A stretch of DNA of 64,000 nt from Leptospira congkakensis (GCF_004770265.1 NZ_RQGQ01000004.1:806001-870000), one strand, 5' to 3'; numbered from the stretch's first letter, positions 20,178-30,455 are shown. A program made the numbers and translations. Notes: generated by a model not told the origin, from the letters alone.

Positions 20178-21884
20178 TTATACTTTCGAATTTTTAAATG
20201 ATTTCCCCTGAATTTTTTTTAGCCAAACCAAAGAAATTTTCTTTGTGACGAGGTTTCTTGTCTCTTTTTTCAGAAAACCAATGGTGGGCGTAGCCACTTT
20301 GAAGGATTCCCGCTCCAGAACCGGCTCAATCTCATATCCTGGACCTGCTAGTTCCTGCAACTGGGCCAACTTTTCGGAAGGGAGGATGAGAAGCCTTTCT
20401 GGTTTTTCGGTCCAAAGTTTGTCTAATTTGTCTTTATCATATACGTTGCGAAAGTTTCGTTCCGCATAAAAGCCATAAGATCGTTTGGAATTAGACAACC
20501 AGAAAGTATAAACCACAGGTTCATTCGGTTCTAGTTCTTTGATTTTAGCACCGAATTCTTTAGAAGGTTGGTAACTAGTCAGTAACGGATAAAACTCTAA
20601 ACTAATCGCACTGAAAAATAAAGTGGCACCCACAAGAGTAACAAGCACTTCCAAAGGAATGAGTTGGGCCGATAACATAATGAATAGAATCCCAATGATT
20701 CCAAATACATAATATACAATTCCGACCTCTGCTACAAAAACAGGGATGAGAAAATATCCGACCAAATAAACAAGACCAGCAATTAAGAAGGAGGGACGAA
20801 GGCGTTCCACACTCGAACGAAACAAACTTTCTTCTGCAAGTTTTCCAAAATAGAGGGCTGCACCAGGAAGCACCCAGTATGTATATTGTGGGAGTGGAAA
20901 ACGAGAAAATGAAATCAAAAACAAAAATAGAAAAACCCAAAATGGAATCACAAAGTCGATATCTTTGTATTCATTTGCTCGAATTTTTCTAAGGACTTCC
21001 TTCCATCCAAGTGACTTGATATAGTTGTAAGTCCGGAAAACAAGGTAAATGATCATGGGAAACACTCCACTGAAGAATGCCCATGAAAAAGATTTATAAA
21101 AGTAAAATGGATCGAACTTCACATCATACATTTCTTTATAAAAACGTCCAAAGGATTGGATCCATAAAAAGAAAGAAGGACCATACGAGTTAAAACTTTT
21201 ATATAATAAAACACACCAAAAAGCAGGAAGTGAAGCGAGAACAAAAATCCCAGTAGGCACTCGCATAGAAAGTAGTAACTTCCAATCCCTGCGAAATAAA
21301 ATATCGCCACCAATTGATAAGGCAGGGATGACTACTGAAATCGGACCTTTCGTAACAAAACCCATCGACATCATCAGATACATTAAGTAAAAGTAATTTG
21401 GATTTTTTTTACGGCCTAAATAGTAAAAGTGATAGGTAAACACCAAATAAGCAGTTAAATAAACATCTATCTTTGGATCTACGATCATCGCATAAACCCC
21501 AGGCGCCAAAAGATAAGCAAAAGAAGCAAGATATCCTTGTCTTTCTTTTCCACCCGTTAAAAGAGTGATCCGATAAATCGAATAAACAGAAAGTAAACTT
21601 ACTAGAATTGCAGGGATGCGAAAGGCAATGTTGTTAATTCCAAATAGGGAAAAAGAACTAGCAATCGTCCAGAAAGTTAGGATTGGTTTGTCTAAATAAC
21701 GTCTTCCATTATCAAACAAAGTAAAAAAATCACCAGATAATACAAGTTCACGACTGATACTTGCATATTGAGAGCTATCGATATCAATCACATCCAGAGG
21801 AAGAGTGAATAAAATGGGAAGTGAGGCAACGAGTAACAGAATTCTATAAAAAATTCTTTCGGATGGGGTTAGTGATTCTTTCAT
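20178..21884 (-). CDS. GT-C glycosyltransferase, ArnT/PMT (GT39) family
   Basis: A 568-aa inner-membrane enzyme with about a dozen helices. The start at 21884 ([13 protein letters not shown]) overlaps the upstream lipoprotein stop as ATGA. The first periplasmic loop carries DVIDIDSSQYASISREL, the acidic GT-C motif position, followed by RRYLDKPILTFW, both typical of ArnT-like transferases that use polyprenyl-linked sugars. A soluble C-terminal region follows (EPVVYTFWLSNSKRSYGFYA). It probably decorates lipid A, another glycolipid or protein with a sugar; the acceptor cannot be predicted. An intrinsic terminator follows. Confidence 0.85.
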   Translation of the reverse strand: MKESLTPSERIFYRILLLVASLPILFTLPLDVIDIDSSQYASISRELVLSGDFFTLFDNGRRYLDKPILTFWTIASSFSLFGINNIAFRIPAILVSLLSVYSIYRITLLTGGKERQGYLASFAYLLAPGVYAMIVDPKIDVYLTAYLVFTYHFYYLGRKKNPNYFYLMYLMMSMGFVTKGPISVVIPALSIGGDILFRRDWKLLLSMRVPTGIFVLASLPAFWCVLLYKSFNSYGPSFFLWIQSFGRFYKEMYDVKFDPFYFYKSFSWAFFSGVFPMIIYLVFRTYNYIKSLGWKEVLRKIRANEYKDIDFVIPFWVFLFLFLISFSRFPLPQYTYWVLPGAALYFGKLAEESLFRSSVERLRPSFLIAGLVYLVGYFLIPVFVAEVGIVYYVFGIIGILFIMLSAQLIPLEVLVTLVGATLFFSAISLEFYPLLTSYQPSKEFGAKIKELEPNEPVVYTFWLSNSKRSYGFYAERNFRNVYDKDKLDKLWTEKPERLLILPSEKLAQLQELAGPGYEIEPVLERESFKVATPTIGFLKKETRNLVTKKISLVWLKKIQGKSFKNSKV

Positions 21885-22165
21885 TCTAAAGTACCAATTT
21901 GGATGAGGCATTGTCCAAATCCTTTGCAAGAATTTGGTTCTTGGTCATAACATTGGAGGATATCACTGTTATGAGTTGTACATCCGTCCATACATTGGAT
22001 CCGACCTGTACGTTTGACATCCGGTGCCAGTGTGAGTTTTAATTCTTCTTCAGTACAGGAAATAAAAACTTCGCAAGCAGCTTGGCATTTTTTTTCCACA
22101 ATATCTTGGCAGTTCAGAAAACTGAGAGCTATCGCAAGACTTAAGATCCATTTACCGTGTTTCAC
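21881..22165 (-). CDS. Small Cys-rich lipoprotein
   Basis: A 94-aa protein with a GTG start (AAGGAA seven bases upstream). The signal [19 protein letters not shown] ends at a lipobox-like FLNC. The mature chain has at least eight further Cys ([23 protein letters not shown]), suggesting a disulfide-stabilised envelope domain. I do not know a function. It overlaps RlmN by 14 bases upstream and the glycosyltransferase by four bases downstream, so all three are probably one transcript. Confidence 0.78.
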   Translation of the reverse strand: MKHGKWILSLAIALSFLNCQDIVEKKCQAACEVFISCTEEELKLTLAPDVKRTGRIQCMDGCTTHNSDILQCYDQEPNSCKGFGQCLIQIGTLE

Positions 22166-23210
22166 TTCGAATTCCTTTTAAGGCCAACATTCCACAAGCA
22201 CCATTGATGTCCCTACCAGGACTTCTGCGGTTCAGGATGGGAGCCGTTGTTTTAGCTTTAAGATGCATTACAAAATCTTTGACTTCATCATCAGTGGGTC
22301 TACGCCATCCAGTAAAATCTGTATTGAGTGGAATCACATTGATTTTGCATTTATTCACCGAACGTGCAATTTTTGCGAGTCGTTCCGCATTGTCCCGACC
22401 CATATTCACATCAGGAATCATAACATATTCAAAAGTAATGGCTCGGTCGAGTTCCTTAGTAAACCTTTGTGCAGAATCAATCAATTTCTCTAACGGGTGT
22501 TTGTCGTTTACGTCCATAATCGAAGAACGAGAATTTGGATTGGGATGGTTTAGAGAAATCGCAAAATTAAATGGTTCTTTGTTTTCAATAAAACGATTGA
22601 TTCCAGTGGTCACACCTGCTGTAGAGATAGTGATCCGGAGCGCCCCGAGTCCAAATCCATCTTGGTCTCGAAGGATATGAGCAGCTTTCATTACGGAAAA
22701 ATAATTGTGCATGGGTTCGCCCATTCCCATAAAAACAATATTCGTGGCCCGATCCCCAACAAGACGTTCCACTTGCAAAATTTGGTCGAGGATTTGCCAA
22801 GTTTGTAAGTTGCCTTTGTATTCTAAAAGTCCAGTTGCACAAAATTTACAATTCAGAGTGCAACCAATTTGGGAAGAGATACAAATGGTCTTTCGTCCCC
22901 CATCTCCCGAGGGAATCCAAACCGCTTCGATTTCTTTATTTTCACCAACGTAAAAAGTAAATTTACGAGTTCCGTCTTCTTTGGAGGCCAAGTCCCTACC
23001 AATTTCAATTTCCGGATAAAGGGTATGTTGTTTTAGTTTTTCACGAACCTCTTTGGACAAGGTAGTGAATTGGTCTAGGCTCGTGTAACGACTCTTATAG
23101 ATACCTGTATATATCTGTGCCGCTCGGTATTTTTCCAAACCCAAGGAAACACATAACTCTTCTAGTTCTTTTTTGGTTTTCCCTTTGAGAACCGGTATTT
23201 CCTCTTTCAT
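22152..23210 (-). CDS. rlmN: Dual-specificity RNA methyltransferase RlmN
   Basis: A 352-aa radical SAM enzyme that methylates C2 of A2503 in 23S rRNA (and A37 of some tRNAs). The radical SAM cluster motif is [11 protein letters not shown]. The family's [11 protein letters not shown] and [10 protein letters not shown] follow, and the catalytic C-terminal Cys is in INGACGML. The ATG at 23210 ([10 protein letters not shown]) is chosen; a TTG at 23237 would add nine residues. Cytoplasmic. It is the first gene of a small minus-strand run with a Cys-rich lipoprotein and a glycosyltransferase. Confidence 0.95.
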   Translation of the reverse strand: MKEEIPVLKGKTKKELEELCVSLGLEKYRAAQIYTGIYKSRYTSLDQFTTLSKEVREKLKQHTLYPEIEIGRDLASKEDGTRKFTFYVGENKEIEAVWIPSGDGGRKTICISSQIGCTLNCKFCATGLLEYKGNLQTWQILDQILQVERLVGDRATNIVFMGMGEPMHNYFSVMKAAHILRDQDGFGLGALRITISTAGVTTGINRFIENKEPFNFAISLNHPNPNSRSSIMDVNDKHPLEKLIDSAQRFTKELDRAITFEYVMIPDVNMGRDNAERLAKIARSVNKCKINVIPLNTDFTGWRRPTDDEVKDFVMHLKAKTTAPILNRRSPGRDINGACGMLALKGIRSETR

Positions 23211-23351
23211 TTGTTTGGAATTTCCACCTTTAGCCAATCTTTTCGTTGCCCCCCGTAGGACAAGGATTTCCGGCGATTCTTAAGTCATACTCTAGAATCT
23301 TTCGAGGAACAAGTCTAAAATGAAAAACAGGACCGAATCTGGGACAAAATC

Positions 23352-23369
23352 TGTCCATCCAAATGGACA
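23352..23369. promoter_or_regulatory. Hairpin/palindrome in the leader of the AGMO-like gene
   Basis: TGTCCAT (23352-23358) and ATGGACA (23363-23369) are perfect complements around CCAA, 55-72 bp before the ATG at 23424. An overlapping alternative (GGACA at 23342-23346 with TGTCC) would compete. TTGACT follows directly at 23370, a possible -35 without a well-placed -10. It could be a repressor site or an RNA hairpin. Confidence 0.35.
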
Positions 23370-23423
23370 TTGACTTACATACAATGATTCAAAAGCCTAG
23401 TATCTAGTGAGGGAAATATACGA

Positions 23424-24743
23424 ATGAATAGCGACGCCTTTATGGAATATGCCTTTATCGTCATGGTCGCACTGATAGGAATCGAGATATTTGTTTCCTA
23501 CATCAAAGGAAAACAATACTACCGATTGAACGTTCTCATCGCCGATGTGAGCACCGGTGTGATCTTTGCATTGATTGGAGTGGTCATCCTCCTCGGTGCT
23601 CTGTATGTTTATGACAAAATAGAGACAAATTTTTCGCTCTCGAGTTTAGGTTATCATTTTTTTCCTCTGGAAAGTCCGTTTCGTTTTTCACCTAGTTTTT
23701 CTGTGAACTGGTATGCTCTCGGTGCTTGGAGTTTTGCAATTGTTTTGGCAGATTTTATCTACTACTGGTTTCACAGACATTGCCATGAAATCAATTTGTT
23801 CTGGGCCACTCATGTCACCCACCACTCCACTCAAGAAATGAATTTGTCTGTTGCCTTCCGAGGAAACGGATTACAAAGAATATTCGAATATATTTATTTT
23901 CTATCCATGGCGTTACTTGGAATCCCTTGGGCTATGTTTTTACTCAGCCACCGAATTTTAAAAGTTTACCAATTTGTGGTCCACACTCGTTTTATTGGGA
24001 AACTAGGATTTTTAGAACATTTTATGGTGACACCATCTAACCATAGAGTCCACCACGGAATCCAAGATAAGTATATCGACCGTAACCACGGTGGGATTTT
24101 TATCATTTGGGATCGTATGTTTGGATCCTTTGAATGGGAAACAGAAGAACCAATCTATGGTTTAACAAAACCAGTAAACTCCTTTAACCCAATCACTGTA
24201 AACTTACATGTATTCAAGGATATCTTATTTCAAATCTTGGAATGTAAATCTGTAGGTGATGTTTTTAAAACCATATTTGGGCCTCCAGGTTGGAAACCAA
24301 GTTACCTCATCACGGCAGCGGACAAAGCTCCTGAACCAACTCAGGTAAAAAAATACGATCCGAGACCACCGATGGGTGTGATGATTTACGTTGCCTTACA
24401 AGCGACCGTCCTTATGGCAGTGGGTCTTGTGATCTGGAAGGTGGCAAAAATCAATTTAGAACAAGACATGACAACTCTTGGAATTTTGTCTGTTGTGATT
24501 GTCTTCAGTTTGTTTTCGATTGATCGAACTATGGAAATGAAACGATGGTCAAGAAGGACGGAAGTGGTAAGAAACTTTCTATTTATTTTGGCTTTTGTTG
24601 CAACTCTAGTGTATTCCAATATTCCTAATATTGAAATTTTTGCGATCCCTCTCATTGGCCTCTCGTTTGTATCCCTTGTTTGGATTCTCATCAAACGAAA
24701 GACCTTCTTTGATTTGAGTAATATTTCTAATACTTGGTATTAG
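23424..24743 (+). CDS. Fatty-acid hydroxylase superfamily protein, alkylglycerol monooxygenase-like
   Basis: A 439-aa membrane di-iron protein. The histidine boxes HRHCHE, HVTHHS and NHRVHHG are all present, and the spans WFHRHCHEINLFWATHVTHH and RNHGGIFIIWDRMFGSFEWE, then IYGLTKPVNSFNP, closely follow the animal alkylglycerol monooxygenase (AGMO/TMEM195) pattern rather than sterol desaturases. AGMO cleaves ether lipids. The C-terminal third has four or five further helices. The 3' end overlaps the convergent sulfatase gene by 17 bp. Ether-lipid activity is inferred from family. Confidence 0.85.
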   Translation: MNSDAFMEYAFIVMVALIGIEIFVSYIKGKQYYRLNVLIADVSTGVIFALIGVVILLGALYVYDKIETNFSLSSLGYHFFPLESPFRFSPSFSVNWYALGAWSFAIVLADFIYYWFHRHCHEINLFWATHVTHHSTQEMNLSVAFRGNGLQRIFEYIYFLSMALLGIPWAMFLLSHRILKVYQFVVHTRFIGKLGFLEHFMVTPSNHRVHHGIQDKYIDRNHGGIFIIWDRMFGSFEWETEEPIYGLTKPVNSFNPITVNLHVFKDILFQILECKSVGDVFKTIFGPPGWKPSYLITAADKAPEPTQVKKYDPRPPMGVMIYVALQATVLMAVGLVIWKVAKINLEQDMTTLGILSVVIVFSLFSIDRTMEMKRWSRRTEVVRNFLFILAFVATLVYSNIPNIEIFAIPLIGLSFVSLVWILIKRKTFFDLSNISNTWY

Positions 24744-26721
24744 ATTTTATCTCTTTTAGAACGGACTCCGAAGGGAACAATTTGTTCGACTTCAGGAGTT
24801 CGTCTCCTAAATTTAAAAACGCCTTTGTTTTATCCCCATGTTTTTTACATAAGTTGATATCTTGGTAACAAAGCCCCAAATCTACAAACGGGGACTTAAT
24901 GGTTTTTGTTTCTCCTTGCCCACCAGACACTGATTGGTAATACAAAAAGTCATCCTCAATCCATCCAAAGATATTTCCATAAGCAAAATAAGCAGAAGAA
25001 CCTTTCACTTTCCTTAAGTCACGCCCCATCACACTAAAGTACACTTCTCTTTCCATAAACCCAAGGATGGTGGGAATCAAATCGAGTTGCGATGTGATGT
25101 CTTCCCTGAGTTCCGGTTTGATTTTTCCGGGTGCATAAATCAACAAAGGGACATTTCTATCTTCATAGTAATTGAGGAACCTGTGGTGGCTGTGGTCAGA
25201 AACAAAAAAGAAAATGGTATCCTTAAAATAAGGCGCTTTTTTGGCTTTTTCCATATATTCGTTCAGAGCAAAATCTGCATAATGCAGAACATTTAAGTAT
25301 TCACTATCTTGCGTCGTGGATTCGAACAATCGAAACTTTTCATCGGGAACTTTGTAAGGGTAGTGTGTGGTTCCTGTATGAATCACAGATACAATTGGTT
25401 TTTCAGGTTTTACATTCAGAAGTTTCTGATGCATCGCATCTAGTGACGCCTCATCTAAATAACTCCAAGGCCCCGTTCTATACTCTGGATTTTTTTCTAA
25501 CTCAGATTTACCGACAAGAGTATCAAACCCCCAGTGGTACATGATACTTCCCTTATTGTTAAAACTAAGGTCTGTTCCTGTTACAAACAAAGTTTCATAC
25601 CCAATGGTTTTGGATATATTTCCTAATCCAGAAAAACGGTTGAGGATTTGCGGGGTACGAACGGCTGTTAACCCAGGTCTATCCGGAATTCCACCCATAA
25701 GAGCCATAAGTCCATTGGTGGTCCTTCCCCCACTTGCAAAAAAATTCTTAAAGAACATCCCTTGCCGGATCAGTTGGTTGAAGTAAGGAGTCACAACCTT
25801 CCCTTCTACCTTTCCAGTTCCAATGATATCGATAAACTTACCCGTCCAACCTTCCAGAACAATCACCACAATATGAGGTAAAGGTTTTGTAGAGGAGAAA
25901 GTAGTTTTTCTTAGAAGTGGGTATTCTTCACTCACGAAACTGGCACCAGGATAAGCCACTTCTTTTTGAACGATGGCACTCGATTCGCCGAGCTTCATAT
26001 AGTGGCGGTCATCCACCTTGGTCATCTTTAAATCCGTGATGACTGTAAAACCAGGATTTAAAACCAAATCATTGATAATGGTTTCTTTGGTGATGATGGC
26101 ATCACTTGTTCGTAGTGGACTTGTTTGGACTCCCCCACGAATTCCTAAGACAAGAAGTGCGAGTACAATTAAGAATTGAAGGCCTGCCCATTTATAATGT
26201 AAGGTCACATGAGAATAAGGAAACTTGGATTGGATTTTATAAATTCCCAAACCAATTCCACCAATCACAAGAATTCCGAGTAAAAACAAAAATGGATTTT
26301 GCGAAAAGGCAGATCCCACGAGTGGTAACATCTCAAAGCCGAGATAAGCAAAAGCCTCATACCCTAAATGTTTGTTTCCATTCTCATAATAAATCAAATC
26401 TGCAATGAGAAGGAATAACAATAAAATGATAAACACAACGGGTAAAGTCCGCCACACCGCCCGATACACACGGTTCCTGTTTAAAAAATGTAACGAAGAA
26501 TAGACCAAACTAAATCCAAGTAACACGCATAAAACGGAAATATCAAACCTTGCTCCTTTTAGAAATGCTTTTAAAACAATCCAAAGAGACTTGTCTTGGA
26601 TCCGATAAGAATACATGGTAAAAAAAGCAACACGGTAGATGGTGAGAAAAACGATTCCAAGACCCGCAAGGAGTAAATGGAACCGAATGTAAAACGGCAA
26701 TGTAGAAAATAGTTTTTTCAT
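24727..26721 (-). CDS. LTA synthase-family sulfatase (phosphoglycerol transferase-like)
   Basis: A 664-aa protein with five N-terminal membrane helices and a large extracytoplasmic sulfatase domain. Metal and catalytic motifs visible are VIVLEGWTGKF (Glu), GGRTTNGLMALMGG (nucleophile Thr), HTGTTHYPYKVP, and SDHSHHRF (Asp-His). The family includes Gram-positive LtaS and Gram-negative OpgB, which move phosphoglycerol or phosphoethanolamine onto envelope glycans. In a diderm spirochaete without LTA the likely acceptor is a glucan, LPS or glycolipid. It converges with the AGMO-like gene with a 17-bp 3' overlap. Confidence 0.85.
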   Translation of the reverse strand: MKKLFSTLPFYIRFHLLLAGLGIVFLTIYRVAFFTMYSYRIQDKSLWIVLKAFLKGARFDISVLCVLLGFSLVYSSLHFLNRNRVYRAVWRTLPVVFIILLLFLLIADLIYYENGNKHLGYEAFAYLGFEMLPLVGSAFSQNPFLFLLGILVIGGIGLGIYKIQSKFPYSHVTLHYKWAGLQFLIVLALLVLGIRGGVQTSPLRTSDAIITKETIINDLVLNPGFTVITDLKMTKVDDRHYMKLGESSAIVQKEVAYPGASFVSEEYPLLRKTTFSSTKPLPHIVVIVLEGWTGKFIDIIGTGKVEGKVVTPYFNQLIRQGMFFKNFFASGGRTTNGLMALMGGIPDRPGLTAVRTPQILNRFSGLGNISKTIGYETLFVTGTDLSFNNKGSIMYHWGFDTLVGKSELEKNPEYRTGPWSYLDEASLDAMHQKLLNVKPEKPIVSVIHTGTTHYPYKVPDEKFRLFESTTQDSEYLNVLHYADFALNEYMEKAKKAPYFKDTIFFFVSDHSHHRFLNYYEDRNVPLLIYAPGKIKPELREDITSQLDLIPTILGFMEREVYFSVMGRDLRKVKGSSAYFAYGNIFGWIEDDFLYYQSVSGGQGETKTIKSPFVDLGLCYQDINLCKKHGDKTKAFLNLGDELLKSNKLFPSESVLKEIKSNTKY

Positions 26722-26788
26722 AGATGAAATTTAAGAAACGTCCATAAGACTAAAAAAGTGTGAAAGACTGGTAAACGAATCCAATCGA

Positions 26789-28024
26789 TTATGGTTTTAC
26801 CATTTTATAAATGGTTCCCGATTGGTAGTCCGCGATAAAAATTTCGCCGTCATTATCCCGTCCAAAAGTTGGAATGAGTAAGTTCCATTTTCCAAGAGCG
26901 ATCGTTTCCGTGACCTTGGTATTTTCTCCTGGTTTCGGAACGGGAATCGCCCAAATTTTACCTTGGATAAAATCTCCAAAAACATACATTCCTTTTAGAG
27001 CTGGAATCTCCGAACCAGTATAAACATAACCACCAGTGATGGATTGTCCTTCCTCTCTACCGTATTCATAAAAAGGAGGTTCGTAAAGTGCAGGATTACA
27101 TCCGTCAGTAAAACAATGAAAACCTTCTGTTTGGTTCCATCCATAGTTTTTACCGGAAACAATGATATCCACTTCTTCGTAGGCATCTTGCCCAACATCT
27201 GCAACAAGCAAACGTCCGTCAGGTGAAAAACTCATCCTCCAAGGATTCCGAATTCCGTAAGCAAAAGTTTCTGGTGCAAAACCAACTTTCCCCACAAAAG
27301 GATTGTCAGAAGGGATGGAATATGGCTTTTTCAAACCAAGGTCTGGACTCGGATTGATTCTTAAAATAGAACCAAGCAAGGTATTTGGATTTTGTCCGTT
27401 GTTTTTAGGATCGGCTCTCCATCCCCCATCTCCTAGTCCAATGTACAAATGTCCATCGAGTCCAAATGCCAACTGGCCCCCATTGTGGTTGGGATAAGGT
27501 TGTTCCACTTGCAATAACACTCGTTCGTTTACAAGTTTCATTGTTTCATAGTTAGTTGGATTTTCCACGACCCACTCGGAAACGATAGTGACGTCTTTAT
27601 TCGCAATCGACTTTACGTAATTGGTATATACCTTGGGTTGTTTGGGAAATTGTGGGTGGAAAGCCAAACCAAGAAGTCCTTCTTCACTATCCGTAATCAC
27701 ATTAAATTTTGCCAAAACACGACTTATCTTTTTTTCCCTGTGGAAAAGGATCATATCTCCTGTTTTTTCAAGGGCAAATAAAAAGGGACTGTCCCCCGGT
27801 GGAAACTGGATGTCCGTTGGTTCCTTTACTTTCACCACCTCTTGCAAAGCAATGGCGACTTGTTTACGACCTGAATCGACTCCAATAAAAAGAGGTTTAG
27901 ATCCAAGGACCTGCCCATCGGTTTCATATTTTTTATTGTAATTTTTTAGGATGCTACGACCTAAATCATCGCAAGCTACAGACAAAGACAAAAAGGAAAA
28001 CAATACAAAGAGTTGGATTTTCAT
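26789..28024 (-). CDS. PQQ-dependent glucose/sorbosone dehydrogenase-like lipoprotein
   Basis: A 411-aa six-bladed beta-propeller protein of the soluble aldose sugar dehydrogenase family. The start at 28024 (MKIQLFVLFSFLSLSVAC) gives a clean lipoprotein signal ending in SVAC; a longer frame adds 17 unsupported residues. Family motifs are LLGLAFHPQFPKQPKVYTNY, YPNHNGGQLAFGLDGHLYIG, LGDGG, YGIRNPWRMSFSPDGRLLVA and DVGQDAYEE. Homologues oxidise sugars at the membrane when loaded with PQQ. Whether this organism makes PQQ is not visible here. It is divergent from the TMEM220-like gene. Confidence 0.85.
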   Translation of the reverse strand: MKIQLFVLFSFLSLSVACDDLGRSILKNYNKKYETDGQVLGSKPLFIGVDSGRKQVAIALQEVVKVKEPTDIQFPPGDSPFLFALEKTGDMILFHREKKISRVLAKFNVITDSEEGLLGLAFHPQFPKQPKVYTNYVKSIANKDVTIVSEWVVENPTNYETMKLVNERVLLQVEQPYPNHNGGQLAFGLDGHLYIGLGDGGWRADPKNNGQNPNTLLGSILRINPSPDLGLKKPYSIPSDNPFVGKVGFAPETFAYGIRNPWRMSFSPDGRLLVADVGQDAYEEVDIIVSGKNYGWNQTEGFHCFTDGCNPALYEPPFYEYGREEGQSITGGYVYTGSEIPALKGMYVFGDFIQGKIWAIPVPKPGENTKVTETIALGKWNLLIPTFGRDNDGEIFIADYQSGTIYKMVKP

Positions 28025-28096
28025 AATACTTAAGGTTCCCCACATAAGATAATTGACTTGGATTTCTCTCCGCAATCAAAAAACTGATAGCAAACA

Positions 28097-28399
28097 ATGA
28101 AACTCTTTCGAATCCTCTGTATCCCTATTTTCCTCTACTTTGCCTATTTGCAATTGAATGACCCAGATCCCTACCTTTGGTTCCCTCTCTACGCAGCTGT
28201 GGCAGCCATTGCTCTTGCCGGTTTGTTCCGGAAAGTTCCCAGGTTTGTGGGATGGATCTTAATCCCAATTTACTTAGTTCTGGCAGGGTATTACTTTTCA
28301 CAAACTCCGTATTTTGGTATGGAAGTGGAAGAAGTGAGAGAGTTTTTGGGGCTTTTGATTGCCAGTGCGGCAATCGGGATTCTTGTCTTTAAAAAATAA
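28097..28399 (+). CDS. TMEM220-like small membrane protein
   Basis: A 100-aa protein with three to four membrane helices and the family signature QLNDPDPYLWFPLY near the N-terminus (residues 19-32). Family function is unknown. It is divergent from the sugar dehydrogenase-like gene and convergent with sufB. The 20-bp gap to the sufB stop is part of a hairpin. Confidence 0.75.
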   Translation: MKLFRILCIPIFLYFAYLQLNDPDPYLWFPLYAAVAAIALAGLFRKVPRFVGWILIPIYLVLAGYYFSQTPYFGMEVEEVREFLGLLIASAAIGILVFKK

Positions 28400-28409
28400 A
28401 AAGAACAAT

Positions 28410-28433
28410 TTGCCGAAATTTATTTTTCGGCAA
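28410..28433 (-). terminator. Terminator overlapping the sufB stop codon
   Basis: TTGCCGAAA (28410-28418) pairs with TTTCGGCAA (28425-28433) in a 9-bp stem with a 6-nt loop that contains part of the sufB stop. On the minus strand a T-rich tail follows. Plus-strand transcription from the TMEM220-like gene would cross the same hairpin but without a T-run. Confidence 0.75.
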
Positions 28434-29814
28434 TCACCTTTCCATCTTCCAAAATCATTTTGATGAGTTTTGTCATCTCTACTGAATATTCGACATCCAA
28501 ATGTTTGGTGACACCTTCACAAAATCCATTGATAATGAGTAACTTCGCATCATCTTCACTCATCCCTCGCGATTGCAGGTAAAAGAGTTGGTCGTCATCA
28601 ATTTTAGAAACTGTGGCTTCGTAGTTTAATGTTCCCTCTTCCCCTGATACATCGTTATAAGGATAAGCATGAGACTGGGAGCGGTTGTCCATCATCAGTC
28701 CATCGCATTTGATATGGCTATAAGATCCTTTACTGGATGGTTCAAACTTTACTAAACCACGGTAGGAATTGATTCCCCCATCGAGTGCCACACCTTTCGC
28801 AAGGATATTGGATCTGGTATTTTTTCCTACATGGATGATCCGAGCTCCTGTATCCTGAACCTGTCCACTTCCCGCAAACGCTAAGGATAGAACATCTCCC
28901 GTAGAATGATCTCCTTTTAAGATGATTCCAGGATATTTGATGGTATTGGCACCAATGTTACAATCTGTCCATGTGATGTGAGCTGCTTCTTCGCAGATCC
29001 CACGTTTCACAGTCCAATTGTACATATTCTTTTTCCAGTTTTGGATGGTCGTATAAAAGATTTTAGAACTTTTTTTAGCAACAAGTTCCACAACAGCAGT
29101 ATGAAAATTTGTTCCTTTGTCTTGGACAGAAGTACAACCTTCGCTGTATTCCAAATGAGCACCCTCATCTGCAATAAGAAGTGTTCGTTCATATTGTCCG
29201 GAACTAGCAGCAGTTACCTTGAAGTAAGCTTGGAGAGGCATAGGAGTTTTGACTCCCTTTGGAATATAAGCAAAAGAACCACCGCTAAACACCGCGGAAT
29301 TTAATGCAGAAAATTTATTATCACCGATCGTCACCACAGTTCCTAGATACTCACGAACGAGTTCGGGGTATTCACGGATGGCAGTATCAATATCACAAAA
29401 GATAATTCCTAAATCGGTAAGTTCTTTTTTAACATTGGCATAAATGGTTTCGGAATCGTTCATGGTTTCGATTCCGGCAAGGTATTTCCTTTCGTGCTCA
29501 GGAATTCCTAATTTTTCAAAACTACGTAGGATTTCTGGGTCCACTTCGTCCCAAGATTTTTTTTTCTTTTGGTTGGAGCCTACATAGTGTACATAGTCAT
29601 CGATATTGATATGAAATTGCGGAATGAATCCCCAAGTCGGCATTGGTTTTTGTTCATAGACTTCAAAAGCCTTCAAACGAAATTCCGCAAGCCAACTTGG
29701 TTCGTTTTTAATATGGGATATCGATTCAACAACCTTACGAGTGAGTCCCTTTGGAAAATTATCAGGTTTATAAAATTCGAAAGAAACCTTGTCTAATTCG
29801 GTTGTTGATTCCAT
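28420..29814 (-). CDS. sufB: Fe-S cluster assembly scaffold SufB
   Basis: A 464-aa cytoplasmic protein of the SUF Fe-S assembly complex (SufBCD). Recognisable stretches are the N-terminal [40 protein letters not shown], and the C-terminal beta-helix core with [20 protein letters not shown] and [20 protein letters not shown]. sufC, sufD and sufS are not in the window. It lies 36 bp after the peroxiredoxin gene with GGGG before the ATG and a small hairpin (29826-29843) just upstream of that site. A PerR-type box ahead of the pair suggests peroxide-responsive expression. Confidence 0.95.
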   Translation of the reverse strand: MESTTELDKVSFEFYKPDNFPKGLTRKVVESISHIKNEPSWLAEFRLKAFEVYEQKPMPTWGFIPQFHINIDDYVHYVGSNQKKKKSWDEVDPEILRSFEKLGIPEHERKYLAGIETMNDSETIYANVKKELTDLGIIFCDIDTAIREYPELVREYLGTVVTIGDNKFSALNSAVFSGGSFAYIPKGVKTPMPLQAYFKVTAASSGQYERTLLIADEGAHLEYSEGCTSVQDKGTNFHTAVVELVAKKSSKIFYTTIQNWKKNMYNWTVKRGICEEAAHITWTDCNIGANTIKYPGIILKGDHSTGDVLSLAFAGSGQVQDTGARIIHVGKNTRSNILAKGVALDGGINSYRGLVKFEPSSKGSYSHIKCDGLMMDNRSQSHAYPYNDVSGEEGTLNYEATVSKIDDDQLFYLQSRGMSEDDAKLLIINGFCEGVTKHLDVEYSVEMTKLIKMILEDGKVIAEK

Positions 29815-29850
29815 TTTTTTTCCCCTTCTCTACTTGTAGAGAATTGTTAA

Positions 29851-30444
29851 TTAGTTAACAGAAGCGAAGTAAGCTTTGGATCCAGTAGGATCTGCTTTCA
29901 TCGTTTTCTTTCCTTCGTCCCAGTTTGCAGGGCAAACTTCACCATGTTTTTCCACAAATTGGAAAGCCTTGATGAGGCGAAGCGCTTCTTCAATGTTACG
30001 TCCTACAGGAAGGTCGTTAACAGTTGCTTGGCGAATGATACCCGCTGGATCGATGATGAAAGTTCCGCGAAGAGCAACACCTGCGTCAGGTCCAGACTCT
30101 ATGAGAACTCCAAAAGATTTTGCAATTTCTTTTGTTTTGTCAGCGATGAGTGGGTATTTGATCTCACCAATACCACCTTCTTTTCGGGCTGTTTTTTTCC
30201 AAGCTAAGTGCGAAAATTCGCTATCAACGGAAACTCCCAAAACTTCGGCTCCAATCTTTTTAAAATCTTCGAGTTTTGCATCGTATTCAATAATTTCTGT
30301 CGGGCAAACAAATGTAAAATCGAGAGGATAGAAAAATAGAACCACCCATTTTCCTTTGTAATCAGACAATTTGATTTCTTTGAAACTGTCCCCGATTACA
30401 GCGGTCGCTTTAAAATCTGGGGCATGTGATGTCACTTGTGGCAT
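29851..30444 (-). CDS. Typical 2-Cys peroxiredoxin (AhpC/Prx1 type)
   Basis: A 197-aa thiol peroxidase. The peroxidatic Cys47 is in FVCPTEI and the resolving Cys171 in EVCPANW. The start at 30444 ([11 protein letters not shown]) is fixed by AAGGAG nine bases upstream; a longer frame runs into the ABC-F gene. Both motifs associated with overoxidation-sensitive eukaryotic Prx1-type enzymes are present: GGIG at 90-93 and YF at 192-193. It reduces H2O2 and organic peroxides in the cytoplasm. A perfect 15-bp PerR-type box overlaps its Shine-Dalgarno site, and sufB follows. Confidence 0.95.
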   Translation of the reverse strand: MPQVTSHAPDFKATAVIGDSFKEIKLSDYKGKWVVLFFYPLDFTFVCPTEIIEYDAKLEDFKKIGAEVLGVSVDSEFSHLAWKKTARKEGGIGEIKYPLIADKTKEIAKSFGVLIESGPDAGVALRGTFIIDPAGIIRQATVNDLPVGRNIEEALRLIKAFQFVEKHGEVCPANWDEGKKTMKADPTGSKAYFASVN

Positions 30445-30455
30445 AAAGTCACTCC

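Noticed and set aside
29826..29843. TTCTCTA...TAGAGAA hairpin between peroxiredoxin and sufB
   Set aside because: It is followed by GGGG and an A-run in the minus direction, so it is not a terminator; noted only as a possible RBS-adjacent structure.
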